NCBI GenBank assembly: GCA_019916065.1
Contig: CM034236.1
Span: forward strand, 54,774,690-54,838,689
Origin: Vitellaria paradoxa
Taxonomy: Eukaryota > Streptophyta > Magnoliopsida > Ericales > Sapotaceae
Direction: 5' to 3'
Length of the DNA stretch: 64,000 nucleotides
Each line of letters starts with the position of its first letter. Position 1 is the stretch's first letter. Shown here piece by piece: positions 12,601-27,600 of the stretch. The position numbers and the translations under genes are program-made. The notes beneath the pieces were generated by a model. That model saw only the letters and a program-made list of their open reading frames with translations, was not told the DNA's origin and did not search any database.

Positions 12601-15600
12601 TTTTCACTTTTTCTACCAACAATAGCTTTACAAATAGAAAACCAACCCCAACTGTATAGCATGTCCCAACCATGTCAAACAAAAAATAATAAAAAAATTG
12701 TGACAAGAAGTCATCTTATATGTTATCAATGGATTTAGAGTGAGTTGTTGATCTTTACATTTTCTTGAAATTGATAGTCATTTCATAAAAAATATTACCA
12801 ATGTCGTGATAACTAGCCACTCATGCACTAGAACTTTCGGTCATTAATGCTTGCCAGGAGCCTCTCTTAAAGCCAAATATCTTCCCACATAGAATATTTA
12901 TCAAGTATGAACACTTTAAAATGCATCCATGTTCAACAAATCACGGACACACGCACATGTACTTGTTGAACAAATGGAAATTCATGTTTGACACACCACG
13001 TCTAACTAAAGACACGTTGGACACATCATGTGGCTTGTCCAATTACTTCATCATCATTTTTTTTTTCAAACATTGTTGAAAGAAATCAAGGGAATGTTGC
13101 CCAATTACAAAGAAAACTAACACACAATACAAGTGGACTGCTAAACTTCCACTGGATCAATAAAAGACAAAAGCTCATGCAAATCTAGATCTATACTCCC
13201 AATAGGTATCTATACAAAATAAACAAAAAAAATATCATAATTCATTATCCTGGAAAGACCTATGATTCTACTCACCCAAATCATCCATCCATGCAAATCC
13301 AGATCTATACTCCCAATAGCTATCTATACAAAATAAACAAAAAAGATATCATAATTCATTATCCTGGAAAGACCTATGATTCTGCTCACCTAAATCATCC
13401 ATCCTACATAATGTGGAATTAAGTGTCATGCTTTCCTACTCTTCTTTTTTTTTTTTTAAATTCTCCACCTCCTCTCCTAAGAGAAGTTGGAAAGAAACTA
13501 TTAAACATGATCTGACCTACCTAGATCTATAGGAGGACATGGCCCTAAACAGATCTAATTGGCGTCGACAAATCCACATAACTGACCCCACCTAGTGGGA
13601 AAAAGGTTTGGTTTGATTTGGTAAATTCTCCTCCTCCCCACCACCGCACCCTCCCTCAAAAAAAAAAAAAAATAATAATAATAAATAAATAAATAAATAA
13701 ATGAAAAAGAACCAAGACTCAAAAAGTAAGCCGCGTGGAACCAAAACAAGATAATTCCATATTCCACAGTGCTTGAGACCATATGCAATGAATAAAAAGA
13801 TGGTTAATAGTCTTCCTAAACCCTAAATCCTTATCCTTACAATAATATTATCAATAACTAAAATCTTCATGTGTATACACCGTATAAAGAAGCTTCTCTT
13901 GGAGGCTCAAATTTCCAAATAATTTTCCAAGGAAAATCCACCCTCCCTTCTACCAACCAAAGCATTATACAAGCTTTTAACCTTCAAAAATCCAGACTTG
14001 GATACTTTCCTAATTCCACCTAAAGCTATCCTCCTAAAAATATATAGTCCTCTCTCCTATTTTTGTTACTTTTTTTATGTTGAAGTGTGTATGAATTATG
14101 AATTGAAATGATAAAATTAGCTTTTTTTTAATTTTATATTAATAAATTAGCTAATAATATATGAAGCTTATATTTTTTTTTTCTTGTTCGTATCTTTATT
14201 GTTTATTTTCAAAATTCCTCCTTAGTATAAAATAAAATCATCATAATTGATGCAAAAATTGTGGAACCATACTTCTCAAATCTGTCACAATTTACATTTT
14301 TCAATCAATTAAACCCACCTATTTAGGGTGGTCAGCACATTGTCATTCAATTATATTGATGGCATGGTAAATTTTTGCCGGATGTTATGAAAAATTCTAT
14401 ATAATTTGCAAAAGGTACATTTAAAATAATATTTTTAATTAGATATTATGGACAAGGGAAAAATTTTTATACCAAGACTATATGTTGGTGACACCAGCTT
14501 TTTGTCTTAACTTATTAACGGAGGGAAGCTTGTGCATAAACTTAGTTAAAGTAACCAAGCAATTGCCTAGATGGGGAGGCTTTAAAGTTAAGGCCTACGT
14601 GAAAACTTATCTCTCACCCCCTCTCTGCTGGTATTTCATTGAACTTGAGAAAGTTGTGTGTGTGTGTGTGTGTGTGTGTTGGGGGGGGGGGGGGAATGTG
14701 TCACTAGTACTACAGCTTCAGAAATTTTCTTTCTTTTTCTTTTTAATAAATAAAAGAATTTTATTAATGAATGATAAAAGACCCATCCACAAAACTCACA
14801 AAAAACCTCTATATCCGGTTCTATTCCTCCGTATACCCAACTACATAATTGTGCCAAAAGTAGTACTTCTAATTCTGTATAACAACAGCTCCTCATCTTG
14901 AATTCTACGATTCCTTTCTCTCCTCACCAACCAAATTAAATGTAAAAAAACAACCTTCCAAGACTTCCTCTGATTTTTCTGTATCTTGGTGCCCTACCAC
15001 CAACAAATAGGCATTTAGGATCTTCTAGAAAGGCCCACTAAATCTCAAATCTAGATAAGAGTAGACTCCACAGCTCCCTGGTATGCTCACAGTACATGAA
15101 CAAATGCCCAATTGATTTCTTATTGTTCTTACAAAGAGGACACATTAGTTACAGCTTCAGAAACTTGAGGACCACCCTTTGTAATTGTAAAAAAACCTGA
15201 GGAATGCTGGGGTAGTTTTCCCTGATCTTAGTTGTCACTCATCCTAAAACCCACAAATACAAAACCATTTAAATCCTAGAAACAAACACGACTCTGATTC
15301 TGTCAACCACAAACAACATAGAGCATTGTCCTGTTTAAGAATGCTCCAAATGCAAAAAATCACTAATTCCTACAGAACCATTTACACAGCTGCATTAGGC
15401 ATCCCAAAGAATTCAAACAAATCTATTTTGTCACACATGGTATACAAAGGGTTGAATTCACAACCTAGAACCATTAGATTAAAAAGAGGGGAAAAAATGG
15501 TTGATGTCAAGGTAATAAATCACTTTTCAAATTTTCATTACCCATCATAAGATGTTTGTAGTTTAAGGTAATAGCTCCTCTCAGTGACGGATTGAAACAA

Positions 15601-18600
15601 AATGGGTCTACTCAATTGTTTATGTGAATACATCTGAACTCGCCCTTGGGATGGGTTCAGTTGGATCATTTTTTGATCGGGTTTGGTTCAACAAACCGCC
15701 AAATTGACCACCATCAGTTTCTCTTGTAATAAAATCAATGTGAGTTCAACATAGTCCAGCAAATTGAATACCTCAAGCCTTAGGGATAAAGAGAGAGAGG
15801 AATATGTATTAGCTCATTTCCAATAAACCATTAGAAAAAAATAAGTTGCTTAATTGAGAAGGAAAAAACAAAAGAAAAAAAAGACAAATACCCCTTGAAG
15901 TTTAAACACATTTGTAAAATTAAGATACAAGGACATCCATATTCACTCCAAACAAAAATGCAAGGTATACCATTAAGTTTCACAGCTTTGTGTCCACATA
16001 GGAGGAAAAATAACTCAATATTCATAGAGGTTCACAATTAATAATGGTAAGGAATTACCTGCGCTGGAACAGCTTGAGCTAACACACGAGGAATTTTCTT
16101 TGGCTCAAGGAAGACATTGACTTGGTAGAGAGCAGATCCTGACAGTACATTTGCAAAGAATATGTTCCATATGGTAAACCACAATAACTTAATACACGCG
16201 CTTTTTTCTATCTGACTGAGTGCAATGTACCCTTGCACGGAAGAAAGCATTATCATAATAGGTGGCACAAATGATAGAAACAGCTGAAGTATAAGACTAG
16301 GAAGATATCCTGTAATCACTTCACTGATGAATGTTCTGCGCATCACAAAAGATCTTGTTTTAGTAGAATGTCTTCCAAAAGAATATAATTCCTAAGAAGA
16401 CTATCATGCTCATTTGAGATATCACGTTCATCATCCTACCACATTTAACATATAGATTACTGAACTTTCCTTTTTCCAATGGAAGCAAAACAATATGCGA
16501 ATTAAGGAGGATGGAAAAACATTTTTCTTCTTCAAATAAGAAGTATTTATCAACCATAGATTAAAAATAACTCTACATTATAAGTAATAAACCTTAGCTT
16601 TGGGCTTCATTTCTCAAGAGAAACAACAAACAAAAATCGATACATACAACCCATGTTCACTATCTATTTCAAAGGAGCAATACTTCCTGCACCATGCCAG
16701 CTGGTAGCAATACAATACTCAAATAAGCCTTTAGAATTACTAAGGTTCAATTAAGAACTAAGAAAACATCTCAAGTTGAGTTAATAATATTTGAATTTCT
16801 CCTATCCTAAGAAAGGATGGCAGCGTAGAATACATGTCAACAAGAGAATTACAATCGCACTTTCCATGAATTTCTTGATGGTAATAGCCATACTAAAATA
16901 GATCATGTTTTAGTCATATCCAGAAGATTCTACACCTAGCATGTTGACTAAATGGATTGGAGGCTTGCCCTTGGACTGTCATCCTTAATGCAAGGCCCAA
17001 GGATAATCTCTTAAAAGCCTTGTGGCTTCTGCAACTTCACAACTTATGCCAGAAGGTTCTAAAGGACATCTCACTTTTACCATATAACTCATTCTTACAT
17101 TTTATCAACAATACACCTAACAACCATATATGAAGTTTCAAGGAAAACCGTTACAATAAATGGGACGAGAAACCCATAATACAAAAGGAAAGGCGATAAG
17201 AACATAAAATCTAGGGCGCACAGATCTAAAAAACAACAACAATTAACACCATTCCTGATGGTCTAATTTTTGATACACGTCTATTACTTTATTTTAGACT
17301 TTACTTTCTTTAGTTAGCTTGTTGTACGATATGATCAATTTGGGGAGAGGTTAAGATAGCATGAGTGGTGTAGGAAAGTTCTATATTTGGTATTAGGATT
17401 AATAGAGTTGTAAATATAGAAGATTGAGTCAATGCCTAATCAAGGGAATTAGTTAGGGTGATTGATTGTGATTGATTGTGTACAGCTACACTTTCCTAGT
17501 TTAGGTTTCTTGTATTTCTATTTAAACGGAGAATGTAAACTTACTGATTTACGGCAATACATACATTTTTTCCTTTTCTCATATTCTCACATTCGGTATC
17601 AGAGCATTCCCAATCCCTTTAAGCTGAAAAGAAGAAACCCTAACCCTAGCCGTCTCCCACCATGTCTGCTGTTATGCCCAAGTCCTAGCCAAACTCTTCT
17701 GAAACTCAAGATTCTACCAACAAATCCAATAATTCTCATGCTCCCACTTCAGATTCTCACTCTATCTAGATTACTACCATTCTGCGCTGGTCTCAGGCAG
17801 TGCGTATGTATATCCGTGGGAGAGGAAAAATTGGCTACTTGACAGGAGAAAAAAAAGAACCTCCCCTTGAGGATCCAACCTATCCCACCTGGGATACTGA
17901 GAATTCGATGGTGATGACCTGGTTGGTGAACTCTATGGAGGAGGATATTAGCTCCAACTATATGTGTTATCACACTGCTAAGGAGTTTTGGGACAACATT
18001 AATCAAATGTACTCAGATTTGGGAAACCAGTCTCAAGTATATGAATTGACGCTGAAACTTGGAGAAATCTGCCAGGGTGATGATAGCGTTACCGAATATT
18101 TTAATTCTCCAAAACGCCTATGGCAAGATTTAGATTTAATCAACAATTATGAGTGGAAATCCACGGAGGATTGCAGCCACTATAAAAAGAAAGGTGGAGG
18201 ATAACCGTATTTTTAAATTCCCTATTGGACTTAATGTTGAATTTGATGAGGTTAGGGGTAGGATAATTGGCAGACAGCCCCTTCCATCTATTGGAGAAGT
18301 TTTTTCTGAAGTTCGTCGTGAGGAGAGCCGCCGTCACATCATGCTTGGTAAGAAAACTTTTGGCAGCACTGTTGAAAATTTTGCGCTTGCTGCCAAAGCT
18401 AGTGCTACCTGAACCAATAAAAGGAAAACTGAAGAGAAACCCATTGTGTGGCGTGATCATTGTAACAAACCTTGACATACCCGTGAGACCTGTTGGAAGA
18501 TCCATGGTAAACCAGCGAATTGGAAAGGCAAACATGAAGGCAGATTCCTTCGCTCTCCCATTGCATAGAGAGCAAAAGCTGTCCCATTTAGCGAAGAGCA

Positions 18601-21600
18601 AGTGGATCATATTCTAAAGCTGCAAAAATCCAACTGTGGATTATTGGGTACTTCTAATGCTTCTCTTGCACAAAGAGGTAGTGATTTAAATGCTCTAGTT
18701 TGCCATTCTATTTCATATTCCACTCCTTAGATTATAGATTCAAGAGCCTCTGATCATATGACAAATCTTTCTCATTTGTTTCACACCTATCTTCCTTGTT
18801 CTGGTCATGAAAAAATCCGTATAGTAGATGGTTCATATTCCCCAATTGCTAGCAAAGGTCTGATAAATTTATCTGGAACTTTGTCACTTAAATCTGTCCT
18901 TCATGTATCCAAACTTACATGTAATCTGCTATTTGTTAGTAAATTGTCCAAAGATTCTAATTGTTGTGTAACTTTCTTTGACTCTCATTGTGTATTTCAG
19001 GACCAGAAATCGGGGAGGATGATTGGCAGTGCTAAGATGATAGACAGTCTCTACTATTTTGAAGATGAAGACTCCAAGAATAACAAGGCTCAAAGTTTAA
19101 GTAGTATCAGTTCTATTCCTATTAAGGATAAAATAATGCTTTGGCACTATAAGCTAGGGCACCCTAGTTTTTCCTATCTTAAAAAATTGTTTGCTACATT
19201 ATTTGAAGGATTGGATTGTTCAAAGTTTCATTGTGAACACTGCATTTTATCAAAAAGTCATAAAACTATTTATCCTTCAAGACCTTATCAACCTTCAAGA
19301 CCATTTTATTTGATTCATAGTGATGTTTGGGGTCCTTCAAGGATCAACACTTTTTCAGGAAAGAAACGATTTGTAACTTTTATTGATGACCAAACTGGTC
19401 TATGTTGGGTTTATTTGATGAGTGAAAAATCTGAGGTTAAGAACTTGTTCAAAAATTTTTATACAATGGTTGAAACTCAATTTCAAAAGCAAATTGGAAT
19501 TCTTCATACCAATAATGGTATTGAGTATTTTAATAAAATTCTTGGAACTTTCTTAAAGGAAAAGGGTATTCATCACCAATCTACTTGTGTTGATACACCT
19601 CAACAAAATGATATAGCTGAGCGAAAAAACAAATATTTATTGGAAGTATCTCATGCCATTATGTTTTCAATGAATGTTCCTAAATTTCTTGGGGGAGAAA
19701 CGGTTTTAACAGCATCTTATTTAATTAACAGGATGCCTACTCATGTTCTTAACTATATTACACCTCTTGAGTGTCTTAAAATTTTTTTTCCTGAGACTCA
19801 TATTTATTCAAATCTCCCCCTAAAAGTCTTTGGTTGTACTGCTTATGTTCACTTACCTGGTAAAGGACAATCAAAATTGGATCCAAGGGCAGAAAAATGT
19901 GTCTTCATCAGATATGCTCCAAATAAAAAGGGGTACAAATGTTTTAATCCAAAAACCAGAAAAACCTTGGTCACTGTGGATGTTTCGTTTCTTGAGCATC
20001 AACCTTATTTTCATAAAAATTTACTTCAGGGGGAGAAACAAAGTGAAGAAAATTTTTGGGATATTATTTCTCTACCTAAAACTGTGAACCCTGAGACTAT
20101 TGTGTCCAATAAAAAAAACTGTTTTTGATGATAGGAACAGCATTATTCCTAATACTATTTTGCCAAGCATTGTTGAGTCTTCGATAGGGGGAGAAATACT
20201 ACCAAAAAAACCTAAGGGATGTGAATTTGAGTTTAAGGTTTATACAATGAGGAATATTCATCAAAAGAGTAGAGAGCCTATTATCCCCTTGGCACAAAGT
20301 CAATCAGATCCCCCAGGTAATGAGCCTGTAAACACTTCAAGTACTCTAGATTCTTCTCAACCTAATAATCCTTTTTCTTTGCCCACTACTTCACACGAAT
20401 TTGAAGAAGAAAAATACTGTGATCTTGATATTCCTATAGCAATTAGAAAAGGGACCCATTCTTGCACCAATCACCCGAATGCAAAATACTTGTCCTATGA
20501 TAAACTCTCTCAAAGTCACAAGGAATTTACATCAAAAATCTCTAATCTGTTTGTTCCAAGAAATATTCAGGAAGCACTTGATGATCCAAAGTGGAAATCA
20601 ACAGTAATGAAAGAGATGAATGCTCTAAAGAAAAATGGTACATGGGAGACTGTAGATTTACCCATAGACCAAAAGATAGTTAGGTGTAAATGGGTATTTA
20701 TAGTGAAATGCAAGGCTGATGGAATTATAGAGAGATACAAAGCGAGACTTGTAGCTAAGGGGTTTACCCAAACTTATGGTATTGATTACCAAGAAACTTT
20801 TGCTCTAGTAGCCAAGATTAACTCTATTCGAGTTTTATTGTCCCTTGCAGTTAATTTCAACTGGTCCTTGCACCAACTAGATATGAAGAATGCTTTCCTT
20901 AATGGTGATTTGGAAGAAGAAGTGGTTTATGTGTCCACCACCAGGATTTGAAAGGCTTGTTGGCCAAGATAAAGTTTGCAAACTCAAGAAGTCCCTATAT
21001 GGCTCAAACAATCTCCAAGAGCGTAGTTTGAACGTTTTGGAAAGGCCATAAAGAGCTATGGATATCATCAAAGCCAAGCAGACCATACCATGTTTTATAA
21101 ACATTCTGAGAAAGGAAGGATTGCAATCTTAATCGTTTATGTGGATGACATAATTTTGACGGGTGATGATCTTGAAGAACTAACAAAGTTGAAGAAAATA
21201 CTAGCAGAAGATTTCGAGATTAAAGACCTGGGAACATTAAAATATTTCCTTGGCATGGAATTTGCAAGATCAAGAGAAGGTATTTTCGCAAACCAAAGGA
21301 AATATATTCTTGATTTACTTGGCGAGATAGGACTCCTTGGATGCAAAGCTGCCGAGACTCCAGTTGAAGCCAACCTAAAACTCAATCCTGCCAAAAATGA
21401 AGATGTGATTGAAAGGGAGAAGTTTCAGCAATTGGTGGGAAGATTAATATATTTGTCACATACTAGTCCTGATATAGCATTCGCCGTAAGTATGGTAAGC
21501 CAGTTCATGCATTCACCTGGATAGGAACACTTTGATGCTGCCTACAAAATATTAAGATACCTAAAGGAAACACCTGGAAGAGGTCTGATGTTTAAAAAGC

Positions 21601-24600
21601 GTGATAATATACAAATTGAAGTCTATACAGATGACGATTGGGCAGGAAGCATTTCTGACAGATGATCAACGTCAAGATACTGTGCATTTGTTGGAGGAAA
21701 TCTTGTCACTTGGAAAAGTAAAAAACAAAGTGTTGTAGCACGAAGCAGCGCCAAGACTGAGTTTAGATCTCTTGCTCACGGGATTTGTGAGGTGATGTGG
21801 ATCAAGAGGTTCTTAGAAGACTTGAAGATCTCGGCTTCACTTCCCATGAAAGTTTACTGCGACAACAAGGCTACAATTTCGATTGCTCATAACCCAGTTC
21901 TACATGATAGAACTAAGCACATTGAAGTCGACAAACACTTCATCAAAAGAGAAGCTTGAGAATGGTATAATCTGTGTTCCTTATATACCAACTACTCAAC
22001 AAACAGCCGACATACTCACCAAAGGACTGCAGAAGAGACAATTTGATTTCCTAGTAAACAAGCCAGCAATGGAAGACATCTACAAGCCAGCTTGAGGGGA
22101 AGTGTAGGAAAATTCTATATTTGGTACTAGGATTAATAAAGTTGTAAATATAGAAGATTGAGTCAATGCCTAATCAAGGGAATTAGTTAAGGTGATTGAT
22201 TGTGATTGATTGTGTACAGCTACACTTTCCTAGTTTAGCTTTCTTGTATTTCTATTTAAACAGAGAATGTAAACCTACTGATTTACGGCAATACATACAT
22301 TTTTGCCTTTTCTCATATTCTCACAAGTGGAGTGGACCCAAGCACATGGTAAAATCCTTGTAGTGGGTAACTTGATTATAATGGCGGACATATCATGACT
22401 GAACTAATGCAATGTTGGAGTGGTATGAAATTAGATAAGAATGTGAGGACCACATGAAAGATGGCTTCTTTGTCTTTTTGTCGAATATTTGCTAAAGGAA
22501 TTGTTGGTTGTTTTAGGGAGTCGAGAAACCTATTTTACTTCAAACTCGTGTTTTGTGAATTTGATACTGGTGCGTTCATAGAGTTTTTACCCCATCCATG
22601 CAAGATTTCTGGGGCTTTGTAGAAAAGCTTGAATGTTGAAGGTTCTATTAAGTTTTTCCATTTTTCATCTCCTTGATGTACCATTCATCCGTTTTGCTTC
22701 TCTATCATTATTCATCAAAAAAAATAACAACTCTAAGAAGCAAAGCACACACAAAAAAAAAAAAAAAATGTCCACTCTCCATAACTTTGTCTTTCCCATT
22801 TTGTTTGTGTGCATTTGTGTGCGTGCATTTGGTGGTAAGCAAGGTCATACACTCGAGATACCCAAAAAAGGAGCCATCATCCCTCTATATCCATTAAGAC
22901 TACATCATGCCCTAGATAATCAACAGAAGGAAAAAATAAAAATAAAAATTATAAGACCGTCAGATCACTCCCTTCAACTTGTGAACTAGTTAAACCTTCT
23001 ACCCCTCAAATTTTCTTAGGGCTACAAATGAACCAAGTGGTTGACAAGCTGTTCGCAACAAGCTCGTTAAGGACTCATTTATGTTCGTTTGATAAGCTAA
23101 ATAAACAAAATTGAACATATTTTTCAAGCCCGATAAATAAATGAACCGAGCTCAAACAAAAGTGAGATTGGTTTGATAAGGCTCACGTGAACAAGCTAAG
23201 GCTCATGTGAACAAGCTCATTTAAGTATTCATGAAAAAGCCTGTTTATCATTCTTAAATAGGCTCATTTAGATGTTCATGAACAATCTTATTTAAATGTT
23301 CCTAACCAAGCTTGTTCATTGCTTGTGAACAGTCTTGTTTAAACATTTGTAAACAAACTCATGAAAATTTTTCTTTACTATTCAAACAAAAGTGAACATT
23401 TAAATAAATAAACGAACTGAGCTCAAACAAAAGTGAGATCAATTCGATAAGGCTCACGTGAACAAGCTCATTTAAATATTCATGAACAAGCCCGTTTATG
23501 ATTCTTAAATAGGCTCATTTAGGCCCCGTTTGATAAGTTTTTGTTTTCTGTTTATGTTTTCAAAATTTTATAAACTGATAACAGAAATATATTTGCTAAA
23601 TCTGTTTACGTTTTTTTGTTTTCAAAAAAATGAAAACTTAAACAGAAAAATGTAAACAGAAAAAATGTGTTTTCATTCTGTTTTCTTTTTCTGTTGCAAA
23701 TATTTTATTAATTCTAATACTTTATCCATTTTTGTTACATCATATTAAAATAAATTATTTTATTCAAATATTTTATTAAACTAAAATTATTTTAATAAAT
23801 AATATAATTAAACTAGCAATTGCCCGTGCCTGAAGGCACAGAAATATAATTTAGCGTGTAAATAAATCAAATTTAAATTTATAAAGCAAATTTACATTAA
23901 AAAGAGTGTAAAAATAACCTTTAAAAATAAAAATCATTACAAACATTATCACATTTTTTAAAATATTAATTTAAAATCTTTTATATAAAAAATATTAAAA
24001 AAATGAGAAGTGGAAGAAAAAATAATTCTGACCAGTTAATAAATTCAACAGTTGAAAATACCTCAAATTCAAAATTTTAAAATTTTTTATTATATAAATG
24101 ACATTTTTATATAGAAAGTATTAAAAAATATGGGAAGAGTGAGAGAAAAAGAAAAATAATTCTAACCATTTAACAAATTCAATAGCACAAAATTTTAAAT
24201 TTCCTTATTATATGAATGACATATAGTGTAAAAATGTATGTATTTAAAATTTAAGTTTTAAGAATATTTGGATGTGACGTTTACGTGTGTGTCAAGCGGG
24301 CATGCTGCAGTTTTGAATTATATTAATCACATTAAAAAAATTTTAAATTTTTAAAAAATTAATAAAAATATAAAAAATTAAAAAATTAAAAATAATTTTG
24401 CAATCACATTTTAAAAAATTTTCATATAAAGTGATCAAAAAGATAATTAAAGTGGGAAGAAAAAGAAAAAAATATAATTCAAACCATTAAATAAATTCAT
24501 TAATTAAAAATGCCAAATTCCAATTCTTTTGCCTGTGCTTAAATGAACAAAAATATTTCTTTTCTTTCTGATATATTTTATTATATAAATTTGAAAAAGA

Positions 24601-27600
24601 TAGCAATAATAACGCGGTAAAGTTTTAGCGATGATTGGAATAAATATCAAATCATAAGTTATTTAACGTATAAATAACTCCATTTTAAATTCATAAAACA
24701 AACCAATATGAAAAAGTGTAAAAATAACCTACAAAAATAAAAAATTACTAATCAAAAGAAATTAAGGTATTAAATTTTATTTTTCACTATCACTATTATC
24801 ACATTTTTAAAAGTTTAATATCAAATATATTTGATTTAAAAAGTATTCAAAAAAATAGAAAATTTGAAAGAAAGAGAAAAATTAATTCCAGCCATTAAGG
24901 AAATCTAAAATTTCAATTTAAATGTTTATTTTTTAATAAAATTTTCAAGAAAACTAAAATTTAAGTATTTATTTTAAATAAAAAAATTAGTTGACATTGT
25001 TTAATAGTTATTCATACATTATTTAATATCCGTCTATCATTTTTCTGTTTATATTTTACGTTTTTATTTTTTGCTATCTATTTTTTTTCTAAAATGAAAG
25101 TTGAAACTGCTTTTGGAAATTAAATATTGTCTACAATTAGTTTTTAAAAAATTAATTAGATTTAATAAATATATTTCATGTTAATTTAATTTAATTATAT
25201 TATTTATTAAATTAAATTAAATTAATTATGATATTTATTAAAAATAATTTAATAAAATATATTTGATATTAAACAAATTAAATTAAATTAAATTATTAAA
25301 TATATTAACTAATTTCAATTATTTAATATAATTTTAAATTTCAATAATATATATTTTATATTAATTTAATATGAATTAATTAATTTCATATTAAATTAAC
25401 TAATTGTTTATTTAATTTAAAAAATATTTAATTTAATTTAATTATTTAGTAAAAATAAATTAATTATTAATGAATATGATACATATTAACTGTAATATGA
25501 TGCAATAAAAATAAATAATTCACTGTAATATGATACATTAAAAAATAGACAAAGTATTAAAATAGACAAAATGTTTTATTCCTCTTCTTATGTTTTTTTA
25601 ATATTTTTTATATAAAAGATTTTAAATTAATATTTTAAAAAATGTGATAATGTTTGTAATAAATAATAAAATTTTATAGGTTATTTTTACACTTTATTTA
25701 ATGTAAGTTTGCTTTATAAATTTAAATTTGATTTATTTACACACTAAATTATATTTCTATGTCTTTAGGCACGGACAATTGCTAGTAAATCTATAAAATA
25801 AACGTACATAAAATAAACTGTATAAATAACCTGTAAAAATTAAAATTATTAATCAAAAGATACCATATTTTGAAAAATATTAAATTACAAATTTTTATAA
25901 AAAAATTTTATCACATTTTTAATATTAATGTAATAATATTTGTAATAAATAATAAAATTTTATGCCTTTTTTTATTAGTTTTGAAAAATATTTAATATTT
26001 GTTATTTTTATAATTTTTTATATAAATTTAAAAACAAATTTATATTTGAGTTATTTGTATGTCAAATTATATTTTTGTACCTTTATATAAATTTAAAATT
26101 TATATTTTGAATTTTAAAATTAAAATATTATTTTAAATAAAAAATATTATTTTTTGTATTAAAAACATCTCATTTTTATGCTTTGAAACCCCACCCGCCC
26201 CAACCCAACCCAACCCAACCCAACCCAACCCCTACTCTCTCTCACGCCTGGGCCCCACCCCCACCCCTACCCCCTGTCCCTCCCCTGCACCCCGGGCCCC
26301 ACGCCAACCCCCTCTCCCTCCCCCATCTCACCCCTCTCCCCGACCCCACCCTGCACCCCGGGCCCCACGCCAACCCCCTCTCCCTCCCCCATCTCACCCC
26401 TCTCTCCCCGGCCCCACCCCCTCTCCCTTGGCCCCAGCTCACTCTGCACACTCACACACACTCTCTCTCTCACACATAGACACGTATATAACGGTCTAAT
26501 CAAAACAATGAGCAAATTTGTATAATAGATTAATATGTAATATCTATTACTAATTTATTTCTAATAAATGATTAAATTAAATTAGTTAATTTAATTAATA
26601 AGAAATATATATTATTAAATTATTTTTAATAAATAATAAAATATAATATATTAATTTTAATTTAATAAATAATTTAATTAATATAAATATATTTTATTAA
26701 ATTGTTTTTAATAAAAAATATTATAATTATATTATTTAATTTAATTTAATAACTAATTTAAAATAATTAATTTAGATAATATTAAATATTTTATTAAATT
26801 ATTTTTAATAAATATCATAATTAAATTAATTTAATTTAACAACTAATTTAATTTAATGAATTTATTTAATATGAATTATATTTTACTAAATTATTTTTAA
26901 TAAATTATTAAATATCATAACTAAATTATTTAAATTATTTTGAAATATATTTTATTCAATTATTTTTAATAAATAATATAATTATATTGGATTAAATGAT
27001 ATAATATTTATATTTTATTCAATTGTTTTTAATAAATAATATAATTAAATTAAATTAATATTAAATATATTTATTAAATTCAATTAATTTTTAAAAAAGT
27101 AATAAAATTAAATATTTTATGAAAATAAAAAATTAATAATTGTAAACAAAATTGTATTTTCAAACGCAATTTCAGTTTTTATTTCAGAAAACGAAAACGA
27201 CAACAGAAAACAAAAAACAGAAAACATAAGTATATAAACGTAAACAGAAAAACGACAGCATTATCAAACGGCTCCTTAGATGTTCGTGAACAATCTTATT
27301 TAAATGTTCCTAAACAAGCTTGTTCATTGCTCGTGAACAGTCTTGTTTAAACATTTGTAAACAAACTCATGAAAATTCTTCTTTACTATTCACGGAAAAA
27401 TATTAAAATGTCAAAGATTAAGCACGCCAATTTAAATCTTGTTTGTTAAGTTAGAAAACATAGCTTGTCTCTTAAGCTTATTTATTAATGAGCACGCGAT
27501 AAGACTCAACAAATAACTCATAAGCTGATAAGTAGGCTCGACAAAAGCTAATAGTTGTAACTGAGCCAAACTCAAGTCAAGTTTGAACTTGCTTATAGAC

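Larger units (their letters stand above)
11353..16058 (-). other. Intron 7 of the OSCA2 gene (4.7 kb)
   Basis: Contains a 114-bp tandem duplication (13176-13403), antisense LINE fragments (about 13800-13990 and 14715-15155), a (TG)n-G14 tract at 14655-14694, and an AT-rich section 14040-14480. The segment 12120-12180 repeats a short AAAAATATGGGGTTGGTT unit twice. No host exon is needed here: exons 7 and 8 join in phase 0. Confidence 0.6.
17369..22325 (+). mobile_element. Ty1/copia LTR retrotransposon, defective, full length
   Basis: A 4957-bp element with two 223-bp LTRs (TG...CA), flanked by the 5-bp target duplication AGTGG (17364-17368 and 22326-22330). It has a primer-binding site right after the left LTR and a purine tract before the right one. 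The domain order gag, protease, integrase, reverse transcriptase, RNase H defines Ty1/copia (Pseudoviridae). It lies antisense to the host OSCA2 transcript. The LTRs differ at about 8 of 223 positions, indicating an insertion that is not very recent. Stops and frameshifts run through the coding region, so it is not autonomous. Confidence 0.95.
23522..27275. mobile_element. PIF/Harbinger-like (Tourist-type) element nested in the hAT-like element
   Basis: The left end GGCCCCGTTTGATAAGTTTT and the inverted right end (GGAGCCGTTTGATAATGC on the minus strand) form terminal inverted repeats, flanked by the 3-bp direct repeat TTA (23519-23521 and 27276-27278). GG...CC ends with a TTA/TAA target are characteristic of PIF/Harbinger. 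Removing it restores a continuous copy of the surrounding hAT-like repeat (CTCATTTAGATGTTC). At 3.75 kb it is long, extremely AT-rich, and carries no recognisable transposase; part of its length is a further nested element. Confidence 0.75.

Noticed and set aside
13800..15155. One single LINE covering both antisense fragments
   Set aside because: The protein parts are in the wrong order for one element on the minus strand.
26201..26229. CCCAA-type repeat resembling a telomere tract
   Set aside because: The unit is CAACC, not the plant telomere CCCTAAA, and it is embedded in a larger C-rich repeat.
26183..26479. Pro/His-rich open frame of 98 codons, and Gly/Arg-rich frames on the other strand
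   Set aside because: It is a by-product of a C-rich tandem repeat that contains almost no stop codons in any frame; no domain and no codon pattern.
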